NCBI GenBank assembly: GCA_017410245.1 | Contig: JAFQRE010000016.1 | Span: 1-64,000, forward strand | Direction: 5' to 3' | Length of the DNA: 64,000 nucleotides | Source of the DNA: Bacteroidaceae bacterium | Lineage (GTDB): Bacteria; Bacteroidota; Bacteroidia; Bacteroidales; Barnesiellaceae_A | Shown: piece by piece, positions 46,771-56,871 of the stretch | Layout of the letters: each line of letters opens with the position of its first letter | Numbering within the stretch: the stretch's first letter is position 1 | The notes under the pieces: model-generated | What the model saw: the letters and a program-made list of their open reading frames with translations, nothing else | What the model was told of the DNA's origin: nothing | Database searches by the model: none | Program-made: the position numbers and the translations under genes

Positions 46771-49700
46771 CTACGACAACTTAAATTCTATATCTGCCTC
46801 GTCCCAGTCTTTCAAGAAGTCTATCAGTTCGCGAGTGAGCATACACTTGCGACGTGAGCGCATCGACACCTGACGGCCTATCTTCTCGTCGATAATACGG
46901 AACACAACCTCAATACTATTATGAGGAGTCTCTTTCATACGCTCAGACAAAGATTCGATAAACGACGGTGTGAATGCGCTGAGCGACAATGTGATAGAGA
47001 GTTTACTAAACATTTTTCCCTGCATGTCGGCCAACAAGTCGATAGAACGTATAGTGAAATTGATATTGTCATTGTAACGACTGCGCTCATATATACCTCG
47101 CACATAGATAAATGTAGCACTATCTACACGACCGAAGTTGCTATACTTCACATAGTCGCGCCCGAAGAGCGCAAGCTCGTCCGATCCCGAGTAGTCCTCT
47201 ATCTTGAGGAACGCATAAGGATTACCGTTCTTACCCACCTTCTCGCGATAGCCTACAATGACACCTCCAAATGTAATTTCACGCCCCAACAACTCACTCT
47301 TGTTCTTGATATCGACCATGCGGGTATTGCAACCATACTCCAACTCCAGCTTATAAGGATCGAGCGGGTGTGCCGACAGATAGAGTCCTACTAATGCTTT
47401 CTCTCGTTCGAGACGTGTTATCTGAGGCATCTCGGCAACCATAGGAACTTGAGGTTTGGCTGTAGTTGTCTCCATCACAGCATCGCCCCACAACGAGGTC
47501 ACTTGCGACGAGCGTTCGGTCTGTACACGTTGGCCATATCGCACCAGTAGGTCAATAAACCCTTGTTCGCCCTCGGGTGCCGGCAAGAAGTTCTCACGTT
47601 TCACTTCGGTAAAGCCATCGAAAGCACCGGCTGTTGCAAGCGACTCGATGGTTTTCTTGCCACATGCCGACAGATTGACACGCTCTACAAAGTCGTATAT
47701 TGATGTAAAGTTTCCGTTTTTGTTACGCTCGTTGATGATAGCCATCACAGCAGCCTCGCCAACGCCCTTGATAGCACCCAAACCAAAACGTATGTCACCT
47801 CGCTTATTGACCGAGAACTTCAACTGACTCTCATTGATATCGGGTCCGAGTACCTCTATCTTCATGGCCTTACATTCGCTCATAAACTTGGTGACATCGT
47901 TTATATCCGAAAGGTTGCGACTCAGCACAGCAGCCATATACTCCGAGGGATAATTGGCCTTGAGATAGGCTGTCTGGAAGGCTACCCACGAGTAGCATGT
48001 GGCATGGCTCTTGTTGAAAGCATACGATGCAAACTTCTCCCAGTCGCCCCAAATCTTCTCCAACACCTCCTCTTTATAGTCGTGCTTCTTACCACCGTTG
48101 ATAAACTTGGGCTTCAGTTCATCAAGTTTATCCTTTAGTTTTTTACCCATCGCCTTACGCAATGCGTCCGACTCGCCACGAGTAAAGTCGGCCAGAAGGC
48201 GCGACAACAACATGACTTGCTCTTGATATACCGTTATACCATAGGTATCCTTCAGATACTTCTCCATGATGGGTATATCGTAGGTAATGGGCTCACGTCC
48301 ATGCTTACGCGCAATAAACTGCGGAATGTAGTCCATAGGGCCGGGACGATACAACGCGTTCATGGCGATAAGGTCCTCGAATGTAGAGGGTTGCAACTCA
48401 CGCAGATACTTCTGCATACCGGGTGACTCAAATTGGAATGTACCCGTTGTACGACCATCGCAATAGAGTTTGTAGGTAGCAGCATCGTCGATGGGTATAT
48501 TGTCAATATCTATCTCTTTGCCTGTACGCAAGCGTATATTTTCGAGGGCCTCTTTGATGATGGATAGTGTCTTCAATCCCAAGAAGTCCATTTTAATCAT
48601 ACCGGTATCTTCGATGACACTGCCCTCATATTGAGTTACCAGCATCTTCTCGCCGGTAGTTTTGTCATCGGCAGTGCTCACAGGTACCCAATCGGTAATG
48701 TCGTCACGACCGATAATTACACCGCAAGCATGCACACCGGTATTGCGCACATTACCCTCAAGCATCTGTGCATAGCGCATTGTGTCGGCTATCTTCTTAT
48801 CCTTGCTCTCACAAGCCTCGCGCAATTCGGCTACCGAGGCAATGCAGTTTTTCAAATTCATCTTCAACGGCTTACCATCAACCTCGGGCAAGCGGTCGGG
48901 TATAAGCTTGGTTAGTCGGTCACTCTCGGGGATAGGCACTTTCTGCACACGTGCCACATCTTTGATAGCCAACTTGGTAGCCATCGTACCATAGGTAATG
49001 ATGTGAGCCACTTTTTCATGGCCATATTTCTCAGTCACCCAATTGAGTACCTGTCCACGACCATCATCATCAAAGTCGATATCAATATCGGGCAGTGAAA
49101 TACGGTCGGGGTTGAGGAAACGCTCAAACAGCAAGTCATACTTGATAGGGTCTATCTGCGTGATACCCAAGCAATATGCCACGCACGAGCCGGCAGCCGA
49201 GCCACGACCCGGGCCTACCGACACACCCATTTCACGAGCGGCTGCTATAAAGTCTTGCACAATGAGGAAGTAACCCGGGAAACCCATCGTCTTCATAATG
49301 TGCAACTCAAATGTCATACGCTCCATCACCTCATCAGATAGTGGCATGGGATAGCGTTTGGCGGCACCATCAAAGGCAAGTTTTTTCAGATAATCGGCTT
49401 CGAGTTTGATACGATACAACTTATCGTAACCACCCAACTTCTCTATCTTATCGCGGGCTTTCTCCTCACTGAGCACCACTTCGCCATTTTCGTTGCGAGT
49501 AAACTCATTGAAGAGGTCTTCCTCGGTAAACTGACGGCGATAACCCTCCTCGGTACCAAACTCCTCGGGAATGGCAAATGTGGGCATAATGGGGGCGTGG
49601 TCTATCGAGTAAAACTCTACCTTATCTATAATTTCGAGGGTGTTGCTCATGGCCTCGGGTATATCACCAAAGACTGCAGCCATTTCATCGCGAGTCTTAA

Positions 49701-50595
49701 ACCACTCTTGCTTACTATAGAGCATACGATTGGGGTCATCAAGATCTTTACCCGTATTGAGGCAGATAAGACGGTCGTGTGCCTCGGCATTCTCCTCGTT
49801 TACAAAGTGTACGTCGTTGGTACATATGAGCTTTATATCATTGCGACGAGCTATATCGATAAGATGTTTCTCCACCTCAATCTGCTTCTCATACACATCA
49901 TGCGCAGCGCGTGGAACGGTTGCTTTGTGTCGTTGCAACTCGATGTAGTAGTCCTCTCCCCATATTCCTTTAAACCATTTGGCAGCCTCCTCGGCCTCGG
50001 TTATCTCGCCACTCATAATCTTCTTGGGCAACTCGCCACCCAAGCAAGCCGAACAGACAATAAGTCCCTCACTATACTTCTCCAACTCGCTCTTATCGGT
50101 ACGAGGGTGGTAATAGTATCCCCGTGTCCAAGCATTAGATACTATCTTGATGAGGTTTTTATATCCCTTCAAGTTCTTGGCCAACAATATCAAGTGCCAA
50201 CCTCCGGCATCGTACTTGTCGGCACGTTGATCCATCGAGCGACGCGCCACATACACCTCACAGCCCAATATGGGTTTGAATATCTTCTTCTCCTCCTTAG
50301 CAAGCTCGGCACGACAATCGGCAATAGCCTGCTCGCTATTGTCCGCCTCCTCCTTGCCCTCTTCAAGCTCCTTCAAGCGTTTCTGCAGGGCTTTAATATT
50401 GTCCTTTACTTTTCCATTTTTCTTCTTTACATAGTTGAAGAACTCTTTAATACCAAACATATTGCCATGGTCGGTAAGTGCCATACCGGGCTGACCATCG
50501 CCTATAGCTTTATCGACAAGAGCGGCAATAGAAGCTTGTCCATCGAGCACCGAATATTGCGAGTGAACGTGCAAGTGTACAAAAGGAAGTTGCAT
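46771..50595 (-). CDS. dnaE: DNA polymerase III subunit alpha
   Basis: A 1274-residue replicative polymerase. The N-terminal PHP domain starts with FVHLHVHSQYSVLDG. The palm motifs include GPGRGSAAGSCVAYCLGIT and the catalytic PDIDIDFDDDGR, followed by the NTGVHACGVII and YRPGPMDYIP blocks. A helix-hairpin-helix region and an OB-fold (ITFGGVIVGYREKVG onward) complete it. It is the DnaE (not PolC) type, with no attached proofreading exonuclease. Upstream lies a 291-base gap with only a weak -7-like box near 50648-50655. Confidence 0.96.
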   Translation of the reverse strand: MQLPFVHLHVHSQYSVLDGQASIAALVDKAIGDGQPGMALTDHGNMFGIKEFFNYVKKKNGKVKDNIKALQKRLKELEEGKEEADNSEQAIADCRAELAKEEKKIFKPILGCEVYVARRSMDQRADKYDAGGWHLILLAKNLKGYKNLIKIVSNAWTRGYYYHPRTDKSELEKYSEGLIVCSACLGGELPKKIMSGEITEAEEAAKWFKGIWGEDYYIELQRHKATVPRAAHDVYEKQIEVEKHLIDIARRNDIKLICTNDVHFVNEENAEAHDRLICLNTGKDLDDPNRMLYSKQEWFKTRDEMAAVFGDIPEAMSNTLEIIDKVEFYSIDHAPIMPTFAIPEEFGTEEGYRRQFTEEDLFNEFTRNENGEVVLSEEKARDKIEKLGGYDKLYRIKLEADYLKKLAFDGAAKRYPMPLSDEVMERMTFELHIMKTMGFPGYFLIVQDFIAAAREMGVSVGPGRGSAAGSCVAYCLGITQIDPIKYDLLFERFLNPDRISLPDIDIDFDDDGRGQVLNWVTEKYGHEKVAHIITYGTMATKLAIKDVARVQKVPIPESDRLTKLIPDRLPEVDGKPLKMNLKNCIASVAELREACESKDKKIADTMRYAQMLEGNVRNTGVHACGVIIGRDDITDWVPVSTADDKTTGEKMLVTQYEGSVIEDTGMIKMDFLGLKTLSIIKEALENIRLRTGKEIDIDNIPIDDAATYKLYCDGRTTGTFQFESPGMQKYLRELQPSTFEDLIAMNALYRPGPMDYIPQFIARKHGREPITYDIPIMEKYLKDTYGITVYQEQVMLLSRLLADFTRGESDALRKAMGKKLKDKLDELKPKFINGGKKHDYKEEVLEKIWGDWEKFASYAFNKSHATCYSWVAFQTAYLKANYPSEYMAAVLSRNLSDINDVTKFMSECKAMKIEVLGPDINESQLKFSVNKRGDIRFGLGAIKGVGEAAVMAIINERNKNGNFTSIYDFVERVNLSACGKKTIESLATAGAFDGFTEVKRENFLPAPEGEQGFIDLLVRYGQRVQTERSSQVTSLWGDAVMETTTAKPQVPMVAEMPQITRLEREKALVGLYLSAHPLDPYKLELEYGCNTRMVDIKNKSELLGREITFGGVIVGYREKVGKNGNPYAFLKIEDYSGSDELALFGRDYVKYSNFGRVDSATFIYVRGIYERSRYNDNINFTIRSIDLLADMQGKMFSKLSITLSLSAFTPSFIESLSERMKETPHNSIEVVFRIIDEKIGRQVSMRSRRKCMLTRELIDFLKDWDEADIEFKLS

Positions 50596-50886
50596 ATATA
50601 GTGTTTTTAAAGGGGTGAGACCTGTTTTTCAATAATACGATTTAAAGCTATAAAGATACATTATTTACAGCAAGAATAAAAGAGAAAAAACGAATTGTTT
50701 TCAACATACTTTCAACACATCGCAACATACCTTTATACAGGTACACGATAAAAAAAGTATTGCGCATCATCATGACGGCAATACTTACATTTTCACTTTA
50801 CACCAACAACAATATGCTATTATTTATATCAGCACCACTTATTGAGTTATACGGTCTGTTATCTTCTTATGTGCTTGTATTTAGGC

Positions 50887-51603
50887 TTATTTTCTTATTG
50901 TATCTACCTCGACAACAGGCTCCTCTACTACCACACCCTCGGGCAGTGTAAAATCATACTTATAGTAGGCCATATATCTTTTTCCTTCGGCATTGATACA
51001 TTCTATGGTAAGGGTATGTGTAGATAGCTCGGCAGGCTCTACATCAAAGATAAGATATATATTTTGTATAGCCAACTCTAAATCATCGGGTTGCAGATTG
51101 GCAAGCGAAACTGTTTTTTCGGCAATAGGTAAATATTCGTCAGAATATCCGCTATTGATATAATCCCTTGCATTTTGAAATCTCACCGACATCACATCAT
51201 TTAGCAAAGTACCGGCAGGGTGTTGGGCATCGAAGTCTTTGTCACTATACACATTGATAGCACCGAAATGCGGATATATAGCATGAGTGAGAGGCAGGCC
51301 GAACGGACGACCTTCTTCCTTATTGTACGACATATCATTATAGCGACGGCACAACTCGTCATACAATTTCTTATCAGAACCCTCCGACTTGAAATTGACA
51401 CTCCCTATCTCATCAATACACAGAGACAAATGCTTGGTCGAGGTAGAAGCCATTGTTCGTTTCACACTGATACCATTATACATGACAAACTCTTCGATGA
51501 ACGAACGTAAATAGTAAGGCTCGCCACCATAACACCCGCTCAACACAAAGAGCGTGGCTATAAGCAACACTCTATAACCCTTATTACTCCTAACACTTTT
51601 CAT
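50887..51603 (-). CDS. Orphan lipoprotein, function unknown
   Basis: A 238-residue protein with a lipoprotein signal (LFVLSGC, Cys about 24). The mature part has a mixed alpha/beta pattern; the C-terminal third (TLTIECINAEGKRYMAYYKYDFTLPEG) looks like a beta-sandwich. It has no family I recognise, though small lipoproteins of similar design are frequent in Bacteroides. It has its own full-consensus promoter at 51687-51718 and ends 291 bases before dnaE starts. Location: membrane-anchored, outside the cytoplasm. Confidence 0.7.
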   Translation of the reverse strand: MKSVRSNKGYRVLLIATLFVLSGCYGGEPYYLRSFIEEFVMYNGISVKRTMASTSTKHLSLCIDEIGSVNFKSEGSDKKLYDELCRRYNDMSYNKEEGRPFGLPLTHAIYPHFGAINVYSDKDFDAQHPAGTLLNDVMSVRFQNARDYINSGYSDEYLPIAEKTVSLANLQPDDLELAIQNIYLIFDVEPAELSTHTLTIECINAEGKRYMAYYKYDFTLPEGVVVEEPVVEVDTIRK

Positions 51604-51686
51604 ATCATCATTTTTATTAATTAGTTTATAATAATATTCCTAACACAAAGTTTGCAAGCAGAGCATATCATAACAAATACTACACG

Positions 51687-51718
51687 CAAATATAGCCATT
51701 ATCGACAATGTTTACAAA
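51687..51718 (-). promoter_or_regulatory. Consensus promoter of the orphan lipoprotein at 51603
   Basis: On the minus strand TTTG (51718-51715), exactly 20 bases, then TATATTTG (51694-51687). Leader about 75 bases. Confidence 0.7.
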
Positions 51719-51743
51719 CTATAAACGATGAAATTAAAGACAA

Positions 51744-51775
51744 CGAGAGGCTTCACCGTGGGGTGTAGCCTCTCG
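51744..51775 (-). terminator. Terminator of the PFOR gene
   Basis: CGAGAGGCT (51744-51752) pairs with AGCCTCTCG (51767-51775), and the stem extends inward (CACC/GGTG after one mismatch). On the minus strand TTGTCTTTAATTT follows. Confidence 0.8.
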
Positions 51776-51811
51776 CTATATCAGATAATACTATGTATTA
51801 TGGTTGCGTTA

Positions 51812-54800
51812 TTATTCCTCCCACTTTTGGTTGGCTTGGCGGAGATAGCTCTTATAGCGCCATTGAGCATTTTCCTTGGCAGCGGCAAAGAGTTGCTCAG
51901 CCTCGGCGGGATATTGCTTCAATACCGAAGCAAAGCGTACCTCGCCCTTGAGGAAGTCGTCAAACTTATCCCATTGAGGCTCTTTAGAGTCGAGAGTGAA
52001 GGGGTTCTTACCCTCAGCCTCGAGAGCGGGATTGTAACGCCACAAGTGCCAGTATCCGCACTCAACAGCAGCAGCCTCCTCGGCTTGCGACTTGCCCATA
52101 CCCTTCTTCAAGCCGTGGTTGATACAGGGTGCATAAGCAATTACCAACGAAGGACCGGGATATGCCTCAGCCTCGCGGATAGCTTTGAGTGTTTGTGCTT
52201 GGTCGGCACCCATCGCGATTTGTGCTACATAAACATAACCATAGGTTGTAGCAATCATACCGAGGTCTTTCTTGCGAACACGTTTACCCGCTGCAGCGAA
52301 CTTAGCAATAGCGCCGATAGGAGTAGATTTAGATGACTGACCACCGGTATTTGAGTAAACCTCGGTATCGAGAACGAGGATATTGATGTCCTTGCCCGAA
52401 GCGATAACGTGGTCGAGACCACCGTAACCGATATCATACGAAGCACCGTCACCACCGATAATCCATTGTGAACGACGTACGAGGAAGCTGCTCAAAGCAT
52501 TGATTTTCTTGCAGCAGTCGCAATCGCAAGCGGCAACAAGAGGTTTAATCTTGGCAGCCAAGGCAAGTGTAGCCTCGCCATCTTCGCGTTTCTCCAACCA
52601 CTCGGCAAAGAGAGCCTTCATCTCGTCGGTGCAGCAGTCGCACTTCAAGCCGGCCTCCATAGCCTCAACAAGGCGAGCGCGCATCTTGTCGTTGGCAAGT
52701 GTCATACCCAAACCATACTCGCAGAAGTCCTCGAAGAGTGAGTTACCCCATGCAGGACCGCGACCATCGGCATTGGTAGTATAGGGAGTAGAGGGAACAG
52801 AACCTGAGTAGATAGATGAGCAACCTGTTGCATTGGCAACCATCTCGCGCTCACCGAAGAGTTGAGTGAGAAGTTTCACATAGGGAGTCTCACCACAACC
52901 CGAGCATGCACCTGAGAACTCAAACAAAGGAGTAGCAAATTGTGAGTTCTTGGGATTGCTCTTCACATCAACAAGGTTTTGTTTGCTCTTCACGTTCTTC
53001 ACGCAGTAATCCCAGTTGGCAGCCTCGGGCAATTGGCCTTCGAGGGGAACCATTGTGAGGGCCTTACCATCTTTGTTGCCGGGACATACATCGGCACAGT
53101 TGCCACAAGCCAAGCAGTCGAGAACACTCACTTGCATGCGGAAGTGCATACCCTTCATTGCAGCAGGAGCCTTCATCTCGATAGCCTCGAAGTTGGCACC
53201 GGCCATCTCTTGCTCATCGAGCACGAAGGGACGGATACAAGCGTGAGGACAAACAAATGCACACTTGTTACATTGGATACAGTTGGCAGCATTCCATGAG
53301 GGAACAAAAGCAGCCACACCACGTTTCTCATACTTGGCAGTACCGGCCTCCCAAGCACCGTCTTCGATACCTACGAAGTCCGACACCTTGAGCAAGTCGC
53401 CATCTTGTGCATTGATGGGACGTACAATCTTGTTTACAAACTCGGGATCGTTGTTCTCGGCCTTGGCATCGTTTTCGAGAGTAGCCCAAGCAGGATCGAT
53501 AGCGAGTTGTTTATACTCATTACCACGATCTACAGCAGCGTAGTTCTTGTTCACTACATCTTCACCCTTCTTACCGTATGACTTCACGATAAATTTCTTC
53601 ATTTGCTCGATAGCCAAATCAACGGGAATAACCTCGGTGATGCGGAAGAATGCCGATTGAAGGATTGTATTTGTGCGGTTGCCAAGACCTATCTCTTGTG
53701 CTATTTGAGTAGCGTTGATATAGTAAACGGTGATGTTCTTCTCGGCGAAGTAACGTTTAACTCGGTTGGGAAGGTGTTTAGCCAACTCCTCACCACTCCA
53801 CACTGTATTGAGCAAGAATGTACCATTCTCACGCAAACCACGAGTAACATCATACATGTTCAAGTATGCTTGTACGTGGCAAGCTACAAAGTTGGGAGTA
53901 TTTACCAAGTAGGTAGAGCGAATGGGATTGTCTCCAAAACGGAGGTGTGAGCAAGTGAAACCACCCGACTTCTTCGAGTCATAAGCAAAGTATGCTTGGC
54001 AATATTTGTTGGTATTGTCACCAATAATCTTGATTGAGTTCTTGTTAGCACCTACAGTACCATCGGCACCCAAGCCATAGAATTTGGCTTCATACATACC
54101 CTCGCCACCAAGAGCTATCTCCTCTTTCATGGGGAGCGAAGTAAATGTAACGTCATCTACGATACCGAGAGTGAAGTGATCCTTGGGTTGAGGTAAAGCC
54201 AAGTTCTCATACACTGCGATGATTTGAGCAGGAGTAGTATCTTTCGAAGCCAAGCCATAACGACCACCTACGATAAGGGGAGCATTCTCTTGACCATAGA
54301 AGCACTCTTTAACATCGAGATAGAGAGGCTCGGCATTAGCTCCGGGCTCTTTGGTACGGTCGAGTACTGCAATGCGCTTGGCAGTAGCAGGAACTGCAGC
54401 CAAGAAGTGTTTAGCCGAGAAGGGACGATACAAGTGTACCGACACAAGACCCACCTTCTCGCCTTGAGCTACAAGGTGATCAACAGCCTCACGGATAGCC
54501 TCGGTAGAAGAGCCCATTGCGATGATTACGCGCTCGGCATCTTCGGCACCATAGTAATCGAACAAGCCATATTTACGGCCAGTGATTTTGTATATCTCGT
54601 TCATGTACTTCTCAACAATCTCGGGAACCGAAGCGTATGCAGTATTGCAAGCCTCACGGTGTTGGAAGAATACATCGCCATTCTCGGCCAAACCACGAGC
54701 TATGGGAGCATCGGGAGTGAGTGCACGACGACGGAAGGCGGCAAGACCCTCTTGATTTACAAGCGGAGCAAGGTCTTCTTGGTCGATAGCCTCGATTTTT

Positions 54801-55348
54801 TGTATCTCGTGCGAGGTGCGGAATCCGTCAAAGAAGTTGATGAAGGGTATGTGCGACTCGATAGTAGCCAAGTGAGCAACACCGGCCAAGTCCATAACCT
54901 CTTGTACCGAACCTTCGGCCAACATAGCGAAGCCTGTTTGACGACAAGCCATCACGTCTTGATGATCACCAAAGATACTCAAAGCATGAGAAGCCAATGT
55001 ACGAGCCGATACGTGGAATACTGTGGGGAGCATTTCACCGGCAATCTTGTACATATTGGGTATCATCAAGAGGAGACCTTGTGAAGCTGTATAGGTTGTA
55101 GTCAAAGCTCCGGCGTGCAAAGAGCCATGCAAAGCTCCGGCAGCACCACCCTCCGACTGCATTTCTTGTACAAGCACTGTCTCACCGAAAATATTTTTAC
55201 GTCCGGCAGCTGCCCACTCATCTACATATTCAGCCATTGTAGAAGAAGGGGTGATGGGATAGATAGCTGCTACTTCAGAGAACATATACGAGATATGCGC
55301 TGCAGCTTGATTACCATCACATGTCAAAAATTTCTTTTCTTTACTCAT
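51812..55348 (-). CDS. nifJ: Pyruvate:ferredoxin (flavodoxin) oxidoreductase
   Basis: An 1178-residue single-chain PFOR that splits pyruvate to acetyl-CoA and CO2, passing electrons to ferredoxin or flavodoxin; central to anaerobic energy metabolism. In order: pyrimidine-binding domain I (YPITPSSTMAEYVDEW), domain II-III with the gamma-type segment, a two-cluster ferredoxin domain (CIQCNKCAFVCPHACIRP and CLACGNCADVCPG, about 685-760), a further cluster cysteine set (CSGCGET), and the TPP-binding domain (GDGASYDIGYGGLDHV). Length is as in other one-chain enzymes. The AAA ATPase gene precedes by 33 bases; a -7 box lies in the end of that gene. Confidence 0.97.
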   Translation of the reverse strand: MSKEKKFLTCDGNQAAAHISYMFSEVAAIYPITPSSTMAEYVDEWAAAGRKNIFGETVLVQEMQSEGGAAGALHGSLHAGALTTTYTASQGLLLMIPNMYKIAGEMLPTVFHVSARTLASHALSIFGDHQDVMACRQTGFAMLAEGSVQEVMDLAGVAHLATIESHIPFINFFDGFRTSHEIQKIEAIDQEDLAPLVNQEGLAAFRRRALTPDAPIARGLAENGDVFFQHREACNTAYASVPEIVEKYMNEIYKITGRKYGLFDYYGAEDAERVIIAMGSSTEAIREAVDHLVAQGEKVGLVSVHLYRPFSAKHFLAAVPATAKRIAVLDRTKEPGANAEPLYLDVKECFYGQENAPLIVGGRYGLASKDTTPAQIIAVYENLALPQPKDHFTLGIVDDVTFTSLPMKEEIALGGEGMYEAKFYGLGADGTVGANKNSIKIIGDNTNKYCQAYFAYDSKKSGGFTCSHLRFGDNPIRSTYLVNTPNFVACHVQAYLNMYDVTRGLRENGTFLLNTVWSGEELAKHLPNRVKRYFAEKNITVYYINATQIAQEIGLGNRTNTILQSAFFRITEVIPVDLAIEQMKKFIVKSYGKKGEDVVNKNYAAVDRGNEYKQLAIDPAWATLENDAKAENNDPEFVNKIVRPINAQDGDLLKVSDFVGIEDGAWEAGTAKYEKRGVAAFVPSWNAANCIQCNKCAFVCPHACIRPFVLDEQEMAGANFEAIEMKAPAAMKGMHFRMQVSVLDCLACGNCADVCPGNKDGKALTMVPLEGQLPEAANWDYCVKNVKSKQNLVDVKSNPKNSQFATPLFEFSGACSGCGETPYVKLLTQLFGEREMVANATGCSSIYSGSVPSTPYTTNADGRGPAWGNSLFEDFCEYGLGMTLANDKMRARLVEAMEAGLKCDCCTDEMKALFAEWLEKREDGEATLALAAKIKPLVAACDCDCCKKINALSSFLVRRSQWIIGGDGASYDIGYGGLDHVIASGKDINILVLDTEVYSNTGGQSSKSTPIGAIAKFAAAGKRVRKKDLGMIATTYGYVYVAQIAMGADQAQTLKAIREAEAYPGPSLVIAYAPCINHGLKKGMGKSQAEEAAAVECGYWHLWRYNPALEAEGKNPFTLDSKEPQWDKFDDFLKGEVRFASVLKQYPAEAEQLFAAAKENAQWRYKSYLRQANQKWEE

Positions 55349-55381
55349 TGTCTAAAACTATATTAGGTTTTGTATATAATA

Positions 55382-56563
55382 TCAGTATAAAAATCCAAAC
55401 AACCACAAAGGTATAACGTTTTTGTTTCCTATAGTCATACCATCAATGGTATAGTAGGTATCGCCACCCATGCGCGACTTGGAGCGTTGCGATATGACGC
55501 GAAACGGATACTTTCCATCAACAACAAATCGCACACTATTTTTTCCCATATTGAGGCGATGATTGCTATGCAACGCATTGTAAAAAAACGTTTCGCACAC
55601 AGCCTGACGATCGGCCACCATAGAGCGATTGGAATATATCAGGTTGGGATTGTGCAAATATAGCATAGCCGGCTTTTGCGGATACGACTCACCCTCTCGA
55701 TAGAGCATATTGATGAGACGAGCGTCCTTGAAACACTTGATATAATTCATCACCGTTGCACGAGATATCTGTGTTTCATGACTCAATTGGCTTACATTCA
55801 AAGCACCTGGGGCACGCTTGATAATCAAATACAGCAAACGGCGCAATTTGGGCAGATACGACAACTCCAACTGCTTGAGCAACAATATATCCACCTCCAT
55901 AACCATATTGATGGTTTTGATAAGGTTTTCGGAGAAATTGCTCTTCTCGAGAAAGAATGGATAGTAACCGTGATGCAAATAGCCATCGAAGTACTCCAAC
56001 GGATTGACACGACCCGATATGGCACGAGCTATTGTTGCATGATTTTCTATAATCTCATCGAACGTATATGGACGGAATGACATTCCGGCCTTGATATTGA
56101 GATACTCACGAAACGAAAAACCTCGCAGATTGTACGATGCCACCAGGCCATCAAGCAAAGGATTTTCCTCCTTGAGTCGCATGACGGTAGATCCCGTAAA
56201 GATAATCTGCAACTCGGGCAATGTGTCGTAGCAAGCACGCAAGGCCTCGCTCCAACCCGGGTACTTAAATACTTGGTCTATCAGCAACGTTCTGCCACCC
56301 TGCGCATAGAACACCGTTGCAAATTCCTCGAGCGAGTGGTCGGTAAAATAGAGATTATTGAGATTGATATAAAGACACTTACGGTCTTGTAGGCTCGAAT
56401 GTTCGCGAGCATACTGCAACAAAAATGTCGTCTTGCCCACCCCTCGGCTACCCTTGATACCGATGAGACGATGCGACCAATCTATTTCGCGCATCAACTC
56501 GCGTCGGATAGGATTACCCAAGTGCTCCACCAAATAGCTATGTGTCCTATAAAACGATTCCAC
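55382..56563 (-). CDS. AAA ATPase with DUF4143-type C-terminal domain
   Basis: A 393-residue member of the AAA_14/DUF4143 ATPase group, common in Bacteroidetes and of uncertain role. The P-loop is GSRGVGKTT (Lys44). The Walker B segment reads LLIDQVFKYPGW (Asp96-Gln97); most relatives have Asp-Glu there, so the catalytic Glu is replaced. Sensor-like FTGST and RGFSFREYL blocks follow. The C-terminal part holds a winged-helix-like segment (LSHETQISRATVMNYIKCF) and a nuclease-like DUF4143 fold. It has its own perfect promoter and lies divergent from the Smr gene. It binds ATP by motif; hydrolysis is doubtful. Confidence 0.85.
   Translation of the reverse strand: MESFYRTHSYLVEHLGNPIRRELMREIDWSHRLIGIKGSRGVGKTTFLLQYAREHSSLQDRKCLYINLNNLYFTDHSLEEFATVFYAQGGRTLLIDQVFKYPGWSEALRACYDTLPELQIIFTGSTVMRLKEENPLLDGLVASYNLRGFSFREYLNIKAGMSFRPYTFDEIIENHATIARAISGRVNPLEYFDGYLHHGYYPFFLEKSNFSENLIKTINMVMEVDILLLKQLELSYLPKLRRLLYLIIKRAPGALNVSQLSHETQISRATVMNYIKCFKDARLINMLYREGESYPQKPAMLYLHNPNLIYSNRSMVADRQAVCETFFYNALHSNHRLNMGKNSVRFVVDGKYPFRVISQRSKSRMGGDTYYTIDGMTIGNKNVIPLWLFGFLY
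55406..55413 (-). promoter_or_regulatory. Possible PFOR promoter inside the end of the AAA ATPase gene
   Basis: On the minus strand TACCTTTG (55413-55406) fits TAnnTTTG. There is no TTTG at the normal distance. It would give a leader of about 50 bases. Confidence 0.35.
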
Positions 56564-56597
56564 CTAATCTAAATTACCAGAATAGAATTTACATGCG

Positions 56598-56628
56598 CAA
56601 AGATAATTATTAATACCCAATTTGACAA
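56598..56628 (-). promoter_or_regulatory. Consensus promoter of the AAA ATPase gene
   Basis: On the minus strand TTG (56628-56626), exactly 20 bases, then TATCTTTG (56605-56598). Leader about 28 bases. Confidence 0.7.
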
Positions 56629-56763
56629 CTACACATAGCAAAATAATGCATCAAATTCATAAGTTTGCATCTTTTAACACACATTGAGGATAGCCAAACT
56701 ATTATAAATCATTGCAAAAATGCACTATTAAAAAACACCATACAACTACATTTTCGTTTCTTT

Positions 56764-56819
56764 GAGGTAAACCTCGAAGATAGCCTGCACTCGCTGTGAA
56801 AAATATTGAAGTAAACTTC
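56764..56819 (+). promoter_or_regulatory. Paired palindromes, probable operator before the Smr gene
   Basis: GAGGTAAACCTC (56764-56775) and GAAGTAAACTTC (56808-56819) are near-palindromes of one pattern, GARGTAAACYTC. Their starts are 44 bases apart, about four helix turns. The second lies over the place of the -33 element of the promoter with -7 box at 56842-56849. This suits a dimeric regulator. Confidence 0.45.
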
Positions 56820-56841
56820 ATATTTCTCGCTCGTTTCTGTG

Positions 56842-56849
56842 TATCTTTG
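56842..56849 (+). promoter_or_regulatory. -7 box of the DUF2027-Smr gene
   Basis: TATCTTTG, a perfect -7 box, 23 bases before the ATG at 56872. The -33 position is occupied by the second palindrome instead of TTTG. Confidence 0.55.
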
Positions 56850-56871
56850 TCGTGACAAAAAACAAACAATT

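Noticed and set aside
50760..50951. 63-codon hydrophobic open frame on the plus strand
   Set aside because: It overlaps the end of the lipoprotein gene on the other strand, lacks a promoter or start signals, and its hydrophobicity is explained by AT-rich sequence.
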